From Candidatus Woesearchaeota archaeon (GTDB lineage Archaea > Nanobdellota > Nanobdellia > SCGC-AAA011-G17 > GW2011-AR17): a DNA stretch of 34,035 nt. Both the position numbers and the translations under genes were made by a program. Under the pieces are notes generated by a model. The model made no database searches. It was not told where the DNA came from and saw only the letters and a program-made list of their open reading frames with translations. Of the stretch, positions 14,386 through 23,264 are shown in pieces. The stretch is from the NCBI GenBank assembly GCA_018302205.1, contig JAGVZZ010000018.1, forward strand, positions 1-34,035, given 5' to 3'. Positions within the stretch are counted from its first letter, which is position 1, and the number at the start of each line of letters is the position of its first letter.

Positions 14386-15767
14386 TGAAAAGAGGTATAC
14401 TATTGCTATTATTTTTGTTATTAGTCCCATTAGCTACTGCTACAGGTATTACTTTTGGTACTGATGCTAATAATTTACTCCAAGTCAAAATTTCCGTTGA
14501 TCGTACTGTTCCTGCTATGATCCAGCCGGGCGAATATTTCGATTTATACCTGTCTTTAGAAACTGAAGGCGTCCAAAGTTCTACTTCTATAATAAATATA
14601 GATGACTTAAGAAATGTTGAATTAGACTTTGTTGAAGATTTCCCATTTACTTTAGAATCTGATGATGATGGTGTTCGTTCTCTTGGTACTGTTAAACCAG
14701 GCACAGAATATTCAATTAAGTACCGAGTAAAGGTTGATGACGATGCATCTCCCGGTGATTATGATTTAAAATTTCTATTCTCTAGCTCAGTAGATGAGAG
14801 CATTACAACTCCAAGCTTAGAGATTTCAGTTCTATCTATTGATTCCACTCTGAATGTTGTTTCTATTGAAACAAACCCCGAACTTCTTTCCCCTGGTGAA
14901 CCTGCTGAACTTTCTGTTACAATCCGTAATGATGCATTTTCCCAATTCAGAAACTTAGAAGCATCTTTGAGTATTGATGGCAATTCTATTCCAATCGTTC
15001 CTTACAAATCTAGTAAAGAACAATCCCTAGTTTCCTTAAGCCCTGGCGAAGAGCATACATTTGTTTTTAGTATCATTGCAGAAGAAGATGCAACTGCTGG
15101 TGTTTACAAAATCCCATTAGCAATTACTTATAGGGACGTAAACAGTTCTGTTCATTATAAGAATGATACCTTTGGAATTTTAATTGGCTCTGATGCAGAT
15201 TTATCTTTTAATTTAGAAGAATTTACTGCTTTCAAAAAATATACTAATGGTGAGATTATAGTCTCAACAAGTAACATTGGTCCTACTGAAGTGAAATATT
15301 TAACATTAAAACTTCTTCCTGGTGAAGGTTATGAAATTATCGGCCCTGATTCCGAATACTTAGGTAACTTAGGTAGTGATGATTTTGAGACTTCCAGCTT
15401 CGATATTTATGTCAAACAAAAAGAAAATGTCGATCTTAATCTTTTGGCAACTTACAAAGATTCATACAACCAAGAATTTGAAGAATCAATTATTTTATCA
15501 TTACCGATTTACACAAGTAGCGAGATAAAAAGTTATGGCCTTGATGGTAATACTACTTCTATTTGGACATTCATATTCTATGTTCTTGGTATCGCTTTTG
15601 TTTATTACTGTTACAAAGGTTGGAGAAGAGAAAAGAAATTTGATTTAGCAATAAAGCATGGATTCAAACGTACAATCCAATTGCCATTTAGAGTATTATT
15701 ATTCTTCAGACCAAGCAATCTCCGAAAAGTCCCTAAAAAGATTAGGGAATTGTTTGATGATCTATGA
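14385..15767 (+). CDS. Exported membrane-anchored protein of the ABC operon, NEW3/CARDB-like
   Basis: The 460-residue protein has a signal peptide (MKRGILLLLFLLLVPLATATG) and a long outer part of beta-sandwich segments. Two of these have the NEW3/CARDB look: ISVDRTVPAMIQPGEYFDLY and VSIETNPELLSPGEPAELSV, with GTEYSIKYRVKVDDDASPGDY and EHTFVFSIIAEEDATAGVYK in between. One transmembrane segment lies at about 389-409 (SIWTFIFYVLGIAFVYYCYKG), followed by a basic cytoplasmic tail. Such proteins (COG1361-like) are associated with archaeal cell envelopes. Lying between the ATPase and the permeases, it probably acts as the outer partner of the exporter, taking the place of a MacA-type adaptor; this is inference. 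Confidence 0.8.
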   Translation: MKRGILLLLFLLLVPLATATGITFGTDANNLLQVKISVDRTVPAMIQPGEYFDLYLSLETEGVQSSTSIINIDDLRNVELDFVEDFPFTLESDDDGVRSLGTVKPGTEYSIKYRVKVDDDASPGDYDLKFLFSSSVDESITTPSLEISVLSIDSTLNVVSIETNPELLSPGEPAELSVTIRNDAFSQFRNLEASLSIDGNSIPIVPYKSSKEQSLVSLSPGEEHTFVFSIIAEEDATAGVYKIPLAITYRDVNSSVHYKNDTFGILIGSDADLSFNLEEFTAFKKYTNGEIIVSTSNIGPTEVKYLTLKLLPGEGYEIIGPDSEYLGNLGSDDFETSSFDIYVKQKENVDLNLLATYKDSYNQEFEESIILSLPIYTSSEIKSYGLDGNTTSIWTFIFYVLGIAFVYYCYKGWRREKKFDLAIKHGFKRTIQLPFRVLLFFRPSNLRKVPKKIRELFDDL

Positions 15768-16951
15768 AACATTATCTGAACTTTGCAGTAAAAAGTATCA
15801 TGCATCGTAAGGTTAGAAGTTGGTTAACCATAGTTGGAATTATTATTGGTATTGCCGCAATAGTTTCTTTAATTTCTATGTCCCAAGGTTTGGAGAATGC
15901 TATTAAAGAACAATTTGAAAGTATGGGCTCAAATAAATTTTATGTTTTCCCTAAGACTGGTGCTGGTTTTGTTTCGATGGAATCAGGAAAGATTACTGAG
16001 GATGATTTAGGCACAATTGATAGTGTTTCGGGTGTTGATTATATGAACTCGTTTCTTTATTCTACAAAATCTGTCCAAGTTAGAAATGAAGATAAATCCA
16101 CAACTGTTCTCGGTTTTGATTCTGACAAAGATTATGGTGATGCATTAGAGAGCGATAGTTTAACTTTAGAAAAAGGTCGTTGGCCACAAAATAACGAAAA
16201 TAGTTTTGTTATTATTGGTAATAGTTTAGCTCATACTACACTGAAAAAAGAAATTTACATTGGGAATAAAATTGAAATAGATTCTATGACCTTTGATGTT
16301 ATTGGAATATTAAACAAAGTTGGTAACGAACAAGATGACAATTCTGTTTATATTGCAATGGATGATGCCCATGTATTATTTGATAATCCTAAAGGCTTGA
16401 GTATGATTGAAGTAGTTGTTATGGACGGTTTTAATCTTAACGATGTTGCTGAGGATACTTTAAACAAACTTGAACGTGCTCGTGATGCAGAGGATGTTGA
16501 AACTTATACTCCTGATCAAATCCTTCAACAATTAGGTATAATCCTTAATGTTGTCCAAGTTGTTTTAGTTGGAATTGCTGCAATTTCATTATTTGTTGGC
16601 GGCATTGGAATCATGAACTCTATGTTTACAAATGTTTTAGAACGAAAAAAAGAAATTGGAATACTAAAAGCGATTGGTGCTTCCCCAAAAGATATAAAAT
16701 ATATGTTCATTGTTGAAGCAGGCTTGATGGGGCTTGTTGGTGGAATAATGGGCGTAACTATCGGTTCATTAATTTCATACGCTATTGGCGCAATTGCTGC
16801 GCAATCCGGTTTTTTGCTTCTCAGTATACATGTTGATTATTGGGTTGTATTATTAGGAATATTATTTGCTTTTGTCGTTGGAATGCTTTCTGGTTATGTC
16901 CCCGCAAACCAAGCTTCCAAACTAACTCCTGTGGAGGCGCTGAAAGATTGA
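15764..16951 (+). CDS. MacB/FtsX-type ABC permease 1
   Basis: The 395-residue permease has the standard MacB layout: an N-terminal transmembrane helix (VRSWLTIVGIIIGIAAIVSLISM), a large outer domain of about 220 residues, and three C-terminal helices beginning VVLVGIAAISLFVGGIGIMNSM, with the coupling motif VLERKKEIGILKAIGAS. The last helix ends in SGYVPANQASKLTPVEAL. Its ATG overlaps the stop of the preceding gene by four bases. It would form a heterodimer with the next permease, driven by the ATPase at 13708. The family exports lipoproteins, peptides or other envelope substrates; the substrate here is unknown. Confidence 0.92.
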   Translation: MKHYLNFAVKSIMHRKVRSWLTIVGIIIGIAAIVSLISMSQGLENAIKEQFESMGSNKFYVFPKTGAGFVSMESGKITEDDLGTIDSVSGVDYMNSFLYSTKSVQVRNEDKSTTVLGFDSDKDYGDALESDSLTLEKGRWPQNNENSFVIIGNSLAHTTLKKEIYIGNKIEIDSMTFDVIGILNKVGNEQDDNSVYIAMDDAHVLFDNPKGLSMIEVVVMDGFNLNDVAEDTLNKLERARDAEDVETYTPDQILQQLGIILNVVQVVLVGIAAISLFVGGIGIMNSMFTNVLERKKEIGILKAIGASPKDIKYMFIVEAGLMGLVGGIMGVTIGSLISYAIGAIAAQSGFLLLSIHVDYWVVLLGILFAFVVGMLSGYVPANQASKLTPVEALKD

Positions 16952-18135
16952 TCCGTGACTTATTTTTATATGGTTTGAAAAATATGCGCCATCGTCAATT
17001 AAGAAGTTGGTTAACTGTTCTGGGTGTAGTAATCGGTATTGCTGCAATTGTTTCTTTGATGACCATCGGTCAAGGATTAGAGGATGCAATTATCGAACAA
17101 TTCTCTGCTATGGGCGCAGGTAAAATTAGAGTTGTTCCGGAAGGTTTGACTGGCCCTCCTGTTGGAGATACTGGTTTTACGGAGGATGATGTTGATATTG
17201 TCAAAGATACGATCGGTGTTGATTATGCTGGAGGATTATTTCTAACTTCGGCCCTTGTTACATATGATGATCAAAATTATATCACTTTTTTAAAAGCAAT
17301 AGACTCAAGCCTTGCAGGGGATGGTCATCTCGATATCAATGCTGAAATTGGTGAGGGTAAATTATTCAGCTCTGGCGAAACTAAAGTTGCAATTATTGGT
17401 TATGGGTTTGCGAATAATATTTTTGAAAAAGAAATTCGTTTAAGGAGTAGTATTACTATTAACGGCGTGGACTTCAAAGTTATTGGAATTTTAGAAAAAG
17501 TTGGTAATCAAGAAGTTGATAATGTTCTGTATATCTCAAAAGATGATGCAAAAGATCTCTTTGGCATAGGAAAGAAAGTTAGTTTTATTTTTGCTGCTGT
17601 TGAAGAAGGTAAAAGTTTAGAAGAGGTCGCTGATAAGATCAAAACCAACTTAGAAAGAAGTCGTGGTAATGACAATTTTCAAGTTTATACTCCAGACCAA
17701 TTATTATCCCAATTAGGTAGCATTTTAGGTATAGTCCAATTTATTCTTGCTGGCATTGCTGCTATTTCTCTTGCTGTTGGTGGTATTGGAATCATGAACA
17801 CAATGTACACTTCAGTTTTAGAAAGAACAAAAGAGATTGGTGCAATGAAAGCCATTGGTGCAAATCAAAAACATATTATGTTAATCTTTTTGTTTGAATC
17901 AGGTTTAATTGGTTTAGTTGGTGGTTTGATTGGTGCTATTTTTGGAACTCTATTTGCATTCTCCGTTGGTATTATTGCTTCTTTGCTTGGTTATGATTAT
18001 TTAAGCATTTCAATTCTTTGGAGCGTCATCCTCTTTGCTTTATTATTCGCTTTTGTTATTGGTATGATTAGTGGTTTATGGCCCGCTTACAAAGCATCCA
18101 AATTAAATCCTGTAGATGCATTGAGATATGAATAA
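16948..18135 (+). CDS. MacB/FtsX-type ABC permease 2
   Basis: Using TTG 16948 as start gives 395 residues, the same length as permease 1, and aligns MIRDLFLYGLKNMRHRQLRSWL with the start of that protein. The TTGA overlap of four bases with the upstream stop, and a GGAGG about ten bases before, support it. An earlier ATG at 16840 would only translate permease 1 sequence out of frame. Features are the first helix LTVLGVVIGIAAIVSLMTI, the outer domain, then ILAGIAAISLAVGGIGIMNTM, the coupling motif VLERTKEIGAMKAIGA and two further helices ending GLWPAYKASKLNPVDALRYE. It is a paralogue and probable partner of permease 1. Confidence 0.92.
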   Translation: MIRDLFLYGLKNMRHRQLRSWLTVLGVVIGIAAIVSLMTIGQGLEDAIIEQFSAMGAGKIRVVPEGLTGPPVGDTGFTEDDVDIVKDTIGVDYAGGLFLTSALVTYDDQNYITFLKAIDSSLAGDGHLDINAEIGEGKLFSSGETKVAIIGYGFANNIFEKEIRLRSSITINGVDFKVIGILEKVGNQEVDNVLYISKDDAKDLFGIGKKVSFIFAAVEEGKSLEEVADKIKTNLERSRGNDNFQVYTPDQLLSQLGSILGIVQFILAGIAAISLAVGGIGIMNTMYTSVLERTKEIGAMKAIGANQKHIMLIFLFESGLIGLVGGLIGAIFGTLFAFSVGIIASLLGYDYLSISILWSVILFALLFAFVIGMISGLWPAYKASKLNPVDALRYE

Positions 18136-18166
18136 TCTTTTAAATCTGAACTCCTAATTTTATACT

Positions 18167-18868
18167 ATGGTTTTCATTGATATGCATGTACATTCTAAAT
18201 CTTCTGATGGTACTGCCTCTGTAAAAGAATTACTCTCTGTTTCTAAAAAATTAAAAACTGGCCTTTCGATTACTGACCATAATATTATCACTGGTTCTAT
18301 TGAAGCTTGTAAAGACAAGGATGCTTTAGTAATCCCGGGTATTGAAATTGGTTCTAATCGTTTTAATCATCTTTTAGCCTACTTTTATGATATTAATGAA
18401 CTAAAAGAATTTTATCAGAAAGAAATTTTACCTTTTAAAATTAAACATAGATTCCATCTTTATAGAACAAAACTTCCTCTTTTAAAATTATTAGAAATCT
18501 CAAAAAATTATAATTGTATAACCTCTGCTGCTCACCCTTCAGTTAAAACTTTAACCTGGACAAAGAAACCTCTTTTAATGGTTGATGCTATCGAAGTTCT
18601 TAATTCTTCTATTCCCTCAAAATATAATCAAAAAGCTTTCAGTTTATCTGATTCATTAAAAAAATTAAAAACAGCTGGTAGTGATGCACATTCAATTCGT
18701 CACTTGAATTCTGGGGGTATAATTTCTAATGAGGATACGGTAGAAGGGATATTGAATTCAATTAAAAAAAATAAAAATAAAGTTACAGGAACTAGTTATA
18801 CTACTCTACAAAATTTCCGACATAAACTAATTACATCAAATGAAGTATTCCGTGTCAAAAAAAAGTGA
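18167..18868 (+). CDS. PHP-domain metal-dependent phosphoesterase
   Basis: The 233-residue protein has the PHP motifs: DMHVHSKSSDGT at residues 5-16, LSITDHNIITG with the second His, VIPGIEIG with the metal-ligand Glu, TSAAHPSV, and GSDAHSIRHLN near residue 172. These residues bind a cluster of metal ions that hydrolyses phosphoester bonds; family members include histidinol phosphatases and nucleotide phosphatases. A TATA-like TTTTAAATCT about 25 bases ahead of ATG 18167 predicts a leaderless transcript separate from the ABC operon. The substrate is unknown. Confidence 0.9.
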   Translation: MVFIDMHVHSKSSDGTASVKELLSVSKKLKTGLSITDHNIITGSIEACKDKDALVIPGIEIGSNRFNHLLAYFYDINELKEFYQKEILPFKIKHRFHLYRTKLPLLKLLEISKNYNCITSAAHPSVKTLTWTKKPLLMVDAIEVLNSSIPSKYNQKAFSLSDSLKKLKTAGSDAHSIRHLNSGGIISNEDTVEGILNSIKKNKNKVTGTSYTTLQNFRHKLITSNEVFRVKKK

Positions 18869-18952
18869 TATTTTTTTCAACTATTTGATTGATTTTTATT
18901 CACCATTTCTTATTAGAAACCTTTAAAAAGGGTAGTTGAACTAATGTTTCCC

Positions 18953-19231
18953 ATGAGTCATTACCATATAACTCACGATAGGAAGGCTTGTATTGGTTGT
19001 GGTGCTTGCGCTTCAGTCTGCCCAGAAAATTGGGAAATGATTGAAAGAAACGGCGAGTTCAAAGCTAAAGTTAAGAAACAAGATATTAACGAAGACGAGT
19101 ATAGTAGTAATAGCGAAGCCGCAACTATTTGCCCTGTAGAGTGTATCCAAATCGAGAAATTAAAAATAAAAAAGCGCTCTGCTGAAGAATTGTCCTATGG
19201 TGAAGATGAGGAAGATTTAGATTCTGATTAA
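18953..19231 (+). CDS. Single-cluster 4Fe-4S ferredoxin with acidic tail
   Basis: From ATG 18953 the protein has 92 residues, MSHYHITHDRK then CIGCGACASVCP with C13, C16 and C19, and later ICPVECI with C60 as the fourth ligand. This is the pattern of small archaeal monocluster ferredoxins used as low-potential electron carriers. C23 and C64 are extra cysteines that could pair. The C-terminal 25 residues are strongly acidic (GEDEEDLDSD). An ATG nine bases upstream (18944) is also possible, but the TATA-like TTTAAAAAG at 18922-18930 places the transcript start close to 18950, favouring the second ATG. Confidence 0.88.
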   Translation: MSHYHITHDRKACIGCGACASVCPENWEMIERNGEFKAKVKKQDINEDEYSSNSEAATICPVECIQIEKLKIKKRSAEELSYGEDEEDLDSD

Positions 19232-19317
19232 GGACGACTTTTTATTAGAAATAGCTATTTCTATGCAAAATTTTTATGAACATAACCTTTATAAATCCTC
19301 CATAATCCAAATTTGTT

Positions 19318-19491
19318 ATGGAAGAAAACGAAGAAATGTCAGCACAAGAATTAGCTATTGCTGCTTACAACAAAGTAGACGCATTAATTGATTTGTTAAT
19401 CAAAAAAAATATTATTACAGAAGCTGAGTTTGAAGCTGCTGAAGAAGATTTATACAAAGAACTTGAAAGCGAAGAAGAAAAAGAAGAATGA
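19318..19491 (+). CDS. Small acidic helical protein (57 residues)
   Basis: ATG 19318 opens 57 codons ending TGA 19489-19491. The product is acidic and helical (EMSAQELAIAAYNKVDALIDLLIKKN, then EAEFEAAEEDLYKELESEEE), likely a short coiled coil. A TATA-like CTTTATAAATCC at about 19288-19299 predicts a leaderless start. Its stop overlaps the next ATG (ATGA), so it is translationally coupled to the 229-residue gene. No family is recognised. Confidence 0.7.
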   Translation: MEENEEMSAQELAIAAYNKVDALIDLLIKKNIITEAEFEAAEEDLYKELESEEEKEE

Positions 19492-20177
19492 ATCCAAAAA
19501 GACAAATAATTATTGATGGGCTTAAAGAATCAGGGTTTCAGTATTCAAAACCCTCTTTTTTTAGACCTGGTATTAACCGTTATATGGTTTTTTCAAGGGC
19601 TATGAACTCAGATAGTTATTTAGTCTCTTTTCATGATCGCCCAGATTATCCTCAGGGATTAGAAAATTTTGAAGCTGATTTAAATCTTGCAAGAAGACAA
19701 AGTTTGAATCCGTTACCTATTTTTGATGATTCTGTATTTTTCAGACCTGATCGTGGCAAAGCTGAATATCGCGATTCTCGTAATGCTGATAGAAGAAAAT
19801 TGTTAGGCTTAGAACTAATTGTATATAATTTATTTGGTGAAGTTACTTATGCTTCTGATTCAGAATTATTTGTAGTTACATATGATAATGTTGAAGCTTG
19901 TTATACTAATGCCGAAGTTAAAGGTCATATCCCTAAAGCAAAGGAACATTCTACTTTAGCTACGGTAAAAAGCGTTTTATCTAGAACTAATTATCCTGTT
20001 TTTAATTTGGGTGCACGAGATAGAAAAGGTAGAATTATCTCACCTTCTTATAAAACCACTGTTGGAGATGAAGTTAGAGGCCAACAACTTTTGGATTCTC
20101 ATGGTCATGATGAAGACGGAGATTTAACTTGGCAAGAATTGTGTGACGTTAATGCCGCAGTAATGAACCACAGTTAA
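19488..20177 (+). CDS. Unknown 229-residue protein
   Basis: This soluble protein has no recognised motif. It begins MNPKRQIIIDGLKESGFQY, has a mixed alpha/beta middle with VFFRPDRGKAEYRDSRNADRRK and LELIVYNLFGEVTYASDSELFVVTYD, and ends in an acidic HGHDEDGDLTWQEL segment that looks like a possible calcium-binding-type loop. It is coupled by a four-base overlap to the acidic 57-residue gene. A function cannot be given. Confidence 0.65.
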   Translation: MNPKRQIIIDGLKESGFQYSKPSFFRPGINRYMVFSRAMNSDSYLVSFHDRPDYPQGLENFEADLNLARRQSLNPLPIFDDSVFFRPDRGKAEYRDSRNADRRKLLGLELIVYNLFGEVTYASDSELFVVTYDNVEACYTNAEVKGHIPKAKEHSTLATVKSVLSRTNYPVFNLGARDRKGRIISPSYKTTVGDEVRGQQLLDSHGHDEDGDLTWQELCDVNAAVMNHS

Positions 20178-20221
20178 AAAGATTTATAAAAAGTATTACT
20201 CTTTATTATTCTGAAATAAAA

Positions 20222-20332
20222 ATGGGTGAATACACTTCTGAAGAACATAGAAAAACAAAGAATGAAGGCAAATTAAAAAGAGCTTTCAGAGTTTACAAAA
20301 AAGGTGGTCACTTACGAGACAAAACCTTATAA
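20222..20332 (+). CDS. Small basic protein (36 residues)
   Basis: ATG 20222 opens 36 codons, MGEYTSEEHRKTKNEG then KLKRAFRVYKKGGHLRDKTL and TAA. It is basic and probably helical. A TATA-like GATTTATAAAAAG at about 20180-20192 precedes it. No family is known to me. The compact placement between two longer genes with its own promoter-like element supports a real gene. Confidence 0.5.
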   Translation: MGEYTSEEHRKTKNEGKLKRAFRVYKKGGHLRDKTL

Positions 20333-20355
20333 ATTAATAACTTCTATTCTTAACA

Positions 20356-21183
20356 ATGAAATTCCCGTATGCAAATGCTGCATTACAAGAAGCAGATTTT
20401 GTTATTATTGGTGTCCCTGATGAATCTGGTTCAATGTCTCAAAGATCCGGTTGCAAAAAAGGCCCTGATGCAATTCGTGCAGTAGCTTATGAAAGATGCA
20501 TCTTCAAACGCAAAGGCACTTTTTCTTTAGCCCAAGTTAGCTCTGGTGCAATAACCCAAAAGATTCATGATTACGGTAATGTTGAGAAAAAGAAAATTTC
20601 TAAGGTTGTTGAAGTACTAAAGGGCAAGATTCCTGTAGTCCTTGGTGGCGATCATTCTATCACAGCCGAAGTTCTAAAAAATTTCAAAGATGTTACAATT
20701 ATTTACTTCGATGCCCATCCGGATATTATTTCTTCTATGCATGGTTACTATGGTTCTGTTCTTTCTGATATTGAAGTTAATCTCGGTCGTTCTATTGAGA
20801 TTGGTGTTAGAGAACCAGAGATTGAAGAATTAAAGAACATAAAAAAACAAAGATTAGAAGTCGTCTATGCCGAAGAATTTTATGAAAAAGGTTTAGAGCA
20901 TATTTGGTCACGAATAAAAAATAAAGTTAAGGGTAGAGTTTATGTTTCTATTGATTTAGATGTTTTCGATCCAGCATTCGCTCCTGGTGTCTCATGTCCT
21001 GTTCCTGGTGGTATTAATTTTAATCAAGCTTTATTTTTATTAAAAAGAATTTTCAAAGAACTCAATATTGTTGGTTTCGATATTATGGAATTAAACCCAA
21101 GGTACGATCAGGATGAAAAAACTTCTCATTTGGCTGCAAAACTAATCCTTGAAATGATCGCTTCTTATAGAAAGAAAAATTAA
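20356..21183 (+). CDS. Agmatinase/arginase-family ureohydrolase
   Basis: The 275-residue protein has the metal-binding motifs of ureohydrolases: GGDHS (97-101), DAHPD (119-123) and SIDLDVFDP (198-206, with ligands D200 and D202), followed by GVSCPVPGG. These bind the dinuclear manganese centre that hydrolyses a guanidinium group to release urea. Archaeal members are mostly agmatinases in polyamine synthesis, which is the most likely role, but arginase or guanidinobutyrase cannot be excluded. The loop after the first Asp cluster reads SSMHGYYGS, close to the family HG loop. It begins 23 bases after the 36-residue gene. Confidence 0.88.
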   Translation: MKFPYANAALQEADFVIIGVPDESGSMSQRSGCKKGPDAIRAVAYERCIFKRKGTFSLAQVSSGAITQKIHDYGNVEKKKISKVVEVLKGKIPVVLGGDHSITAEVLKNFKDVTIIYFDAHPDIISSMHGYYGSVLSDIEVNLGRSIEIGVREPEIEELKNIKKQRLEVVYAEEFYEKGLEHIWSRIKNKVKGRVYVSIDLDVFDPAFAPGVSCPVPGGINFNQALFLLKRIFKELNIVGFDIMELNPRYDQDEKTSHLAAKLILEMIASYRKKN

Positions 21184-21261
21184 TTATTGAAAAGAACTTA
21201 GAGCTCTTCTTATATCATTAATTTTAATATTATGACTTTTAGCAAGTTATTCAAAATTAGA

Positions 21262-22572
21262 TTATGGTCTACGTTTATAGAGATTATAATAAATTTTTGC
21301 ATTCTTTGCTATAATTGGACTTTCATCTCCAGGAAATATGATTTTAGTATAAACTACTTCCGATCCATAAAAGTAAATCCCTAAAAGACTCGTTGGCGCT
21401 CTTTCTATAATGCTCCGTTTTATTATAGTCCTTGAAGAATTTACCCCTATTGAAAATCTAACTGTATGAAAAGAAAAGTAATCAGCATCAAATGCTAATT
21501 TAACCCAATAAGGAAAATAAGTTAATGCTGTATTCTGAATATTCCCTTCATCAAAATTAAAGCTATCTAAAACTTGACATAAAGTATCTGTACTTACTTC
21601 AAATTCTGGGTTCTTACCGTTCTTCCAAATATCATTAAATGCATTTTTTGGAATGGTCTCTTCTCCACACTGGATTAGATGTAAGTCTGTATCCTTACAA
21701 ACAGGCTCAAATTTTTTAGAGGGAATGAATGTTCCTTCATCTGATAGGTCTTTAAAATTTACTCCTAACCGTCTTGTATAATTAAATCTCCAATTTAAGG
21801 ATTCATATACTTCTCCCTTGGTTATAAAAACTTGTCTCGCTTTGATTCTTTCATATTCTCTAAAATTATTTTTTGGAATTCTAGATCTAGAAACTAAACT
21901 TCCTCTGTCTTCTTCTTCTTCTTCGATTGTTCTTATACGTACTTTACCATTTTTATCACGAACTTTTAATGTATCCCTACGAGAAAGATTTTTCCAATTT
22001 TCCGGATCATTTATTGCTTTGCATAATTGGGTATAAGTACTATTGAAATCCTTACCTTTAACTTCAATTCTTTTCGAGAAATCATACTGATCTGTACTCT
22101 CCACATTATTTACAATGATTTCTATTAAATCTGACTCTTCAACTACTCTCGCCGAAAGCTGCATCTCAGGAGAGATGTCAAATATTCTTCCACAAGTGGT
22201 TCTACGTTTCCGTTTAAGTAATGCCTCTTCCTCGAGATACATTTCATATGTTCCTCTTTCAAATCTTGAAAGTATACATTTCCAATTTTCTTTTTTCAAT
22301 TTGATATCTAAGATATCAACCCTATGAAGATAATTAAATGAAACCTCTAATAATGCTTGTTCAAGAGATGAATTCTGTACTCCAGCTTTTTTATAAGGAT
22401 CTGGACCACTTATTTTAGCAGTAATATCTTGAGAATATTCCTTGTGAGATACATCTAGCCGACATCCTTCTCTTAATGCTTTTTCAATTCCTTCATATTG
22501 GCTCATTTTCATTTCTCTATGATTAATTACTCCCAAAAGATAACCGTCATTATATCCAATTTTACCCTGCAT
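21262..22572 (-). CDS. Unknown 436-residue protein
   Basis: This is a long soluble protein without recognised motifs. It is rich in charged residues with a run of six Glu/Asp (TIEEEEEDRG), and has beta-like stretches such as YTKIIFPGDE and FSFHTVRFSIGVNSSRTII toward the end. No signal peptide or transmembrane segment is seen. The first ATG is at 22572, but the nearest TATA-like element (22582-22592) is only about 15 bases away, so the real start may be ATG 22512 or 22506 (MKMSQYEGIEKALREG). It is divergent from an HTH_10 regulator across 41 bases, and may be regulated by it. Confidence 0.65.
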   Translation of the reverse strand: MQGKIGYNDGYLLGVINHREMKMSQYEGIEKALREGCRLDVSHKEYSQDITAKISGPDPYKKAGVQNSSLEQALLEVSFNYLHRVDILDIKLKKENWKCILSRFERGTYEMYLEEEALLKRKRRTTCGRIFDISPEMQLSARVVEESDLIEIIVNNVESTDQYDFSKRIEVKGKDFNSTYTQLCKAINDPENWKNLSRRDTLKVRDKNGKVRIRTIEEEEEDRGSLVSRSRIPKNNFREYERIKARQVFITKGEVYESLNWRFNYTRRLGVNFKDLSDEGTFIPSKKFEPVCKDTDLHLIQCGEETIPKNAFNDIWKNGKNPEFEVSTDTLCQVLDSFNFDEGNIQNTALTYFPYWVKLAFDADYFSFHTVRFSIGVNSSRTIIKRSIIERAPTSLLGIYFYGSEVVYTKIIFPGDESPIIAKNAKIYYNLYKRRP

Positions 22573-22581
22573 AAGCAGGAA

Positions 22582-22592
22582 GATTTAAATAG
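22582..22592. promoter_or_regulatory. Palindromic TATA element shared by divergent genes
   Basis: GATTTAAATAG reads similarly in both directions and lies about 26 bases before ATG 22614, the distance expected for a leaderless start of the HTH_10 gene. It is the only clear TATA-like element for the leftward 436-residue gene as well. Confidence 0.5.
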
Positions 22593-22613
22593 AAGAAAAC
22601 TCCTAAAAAAAGC

Positions 22614-23264
22614 ATGTGGCTAGCAAAATACAAAGTTTATCATAAAACTTGTCTTATAACCCCTTTATGTATTAAGAATAATGTTGATGATTATGTAACT
22701 TTATTGAGTTCTTGGAAAGAAAAAAATAGATTTTATTATGCGGAAATGCATAATGCCCAAGGGAAAGATAGCGATATTAATAATTTCACAAATGATTTAA
22801 AAATAAACTGTAAAAAATTAGAAAAAAAAGGAAATACTATTTTTACTTTAAATGAAGAATCCATCGAGAAAGAATTTTATGATCCTGTATTCGATCCTAA
22901 AATAATTTATACAAAACCTGTATTAGTTAGTAAATCGGGTTATGAAATTTGGGAAATGGCCTCTTGGGAAAAAGAAGCCTTAACAAAAGTTCTAAAAGTT
23001 CCAACTTTTAAAATTGAGATTAAATCCTTAAAGGCCGCAAAACTCTCAAATATCTTTTTTCCAAAAGTCTGTCCAGAATTATCCCCTAAACAAAAAGAAG
23101 CTTTGGATCTTGCAGTTAAAGAAGGCTATTATCAATTCCCTAGAAAAATAAAACTTGAAGAATTAGCAAAATTATCCCATGTTAAAAGACAAACTTTTCA
23201 AGAGAATCTTCGTAGAGGAGAAAGAAAATTAATCCCATTCCTAGTTGAAGGAATTGAAATTTAA
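22614..23264 (+). CDS. HTH_10 (bacterio-opsin activator type) regulator
   Basis: The last 60 of 216 residues form the HTH_10 domain: LSPKQKEALDLAVKEGYYQ (about 157-175), FPRKIKLEELAKLSHVKRQ and TFQENLRRGERKLIPFLVEG. The first 150 residues are a less conserved alpha/beta region (AKYKVYHKTCLITPLCIKNN) of the kind found in front of this domain in archaeal Bat-like regulators, probably a sensor part. The product is expected to bind DNA and respond to an unknown signal. Its promoter region is shared with the 436-residue gene. The 3' end overlaps the convergent membrane gene by four bases. Confidence 0.85.
   Translation: MWLAKYKVYHKTCLITPLCIKNNVDDYVTLLSSWKEKNRFYYAEMHNAQGKDSDINNFTNDLKINCKKLEKKGNTIFTLNEESIEKEFYDPVFDPKIIYTKPVLVSKSGYEIWEMASWEKEALTKVLKVPTFKIEIKSLKAAKLSNIFFPKVCPELSPKQKEALDLAVKEGYYQFPRKIKLEELAKLSHVKRQTFQENLRRGERKLIPFLVEGIEI

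Noticed and set aside
16840-16947. Earlier ATG start for permease 2
   Set aside because: The added residues come from the out-of-frame end of permease 1. TTG 16948 aligns with the start of permease 1 and gives the same 395-residue length.
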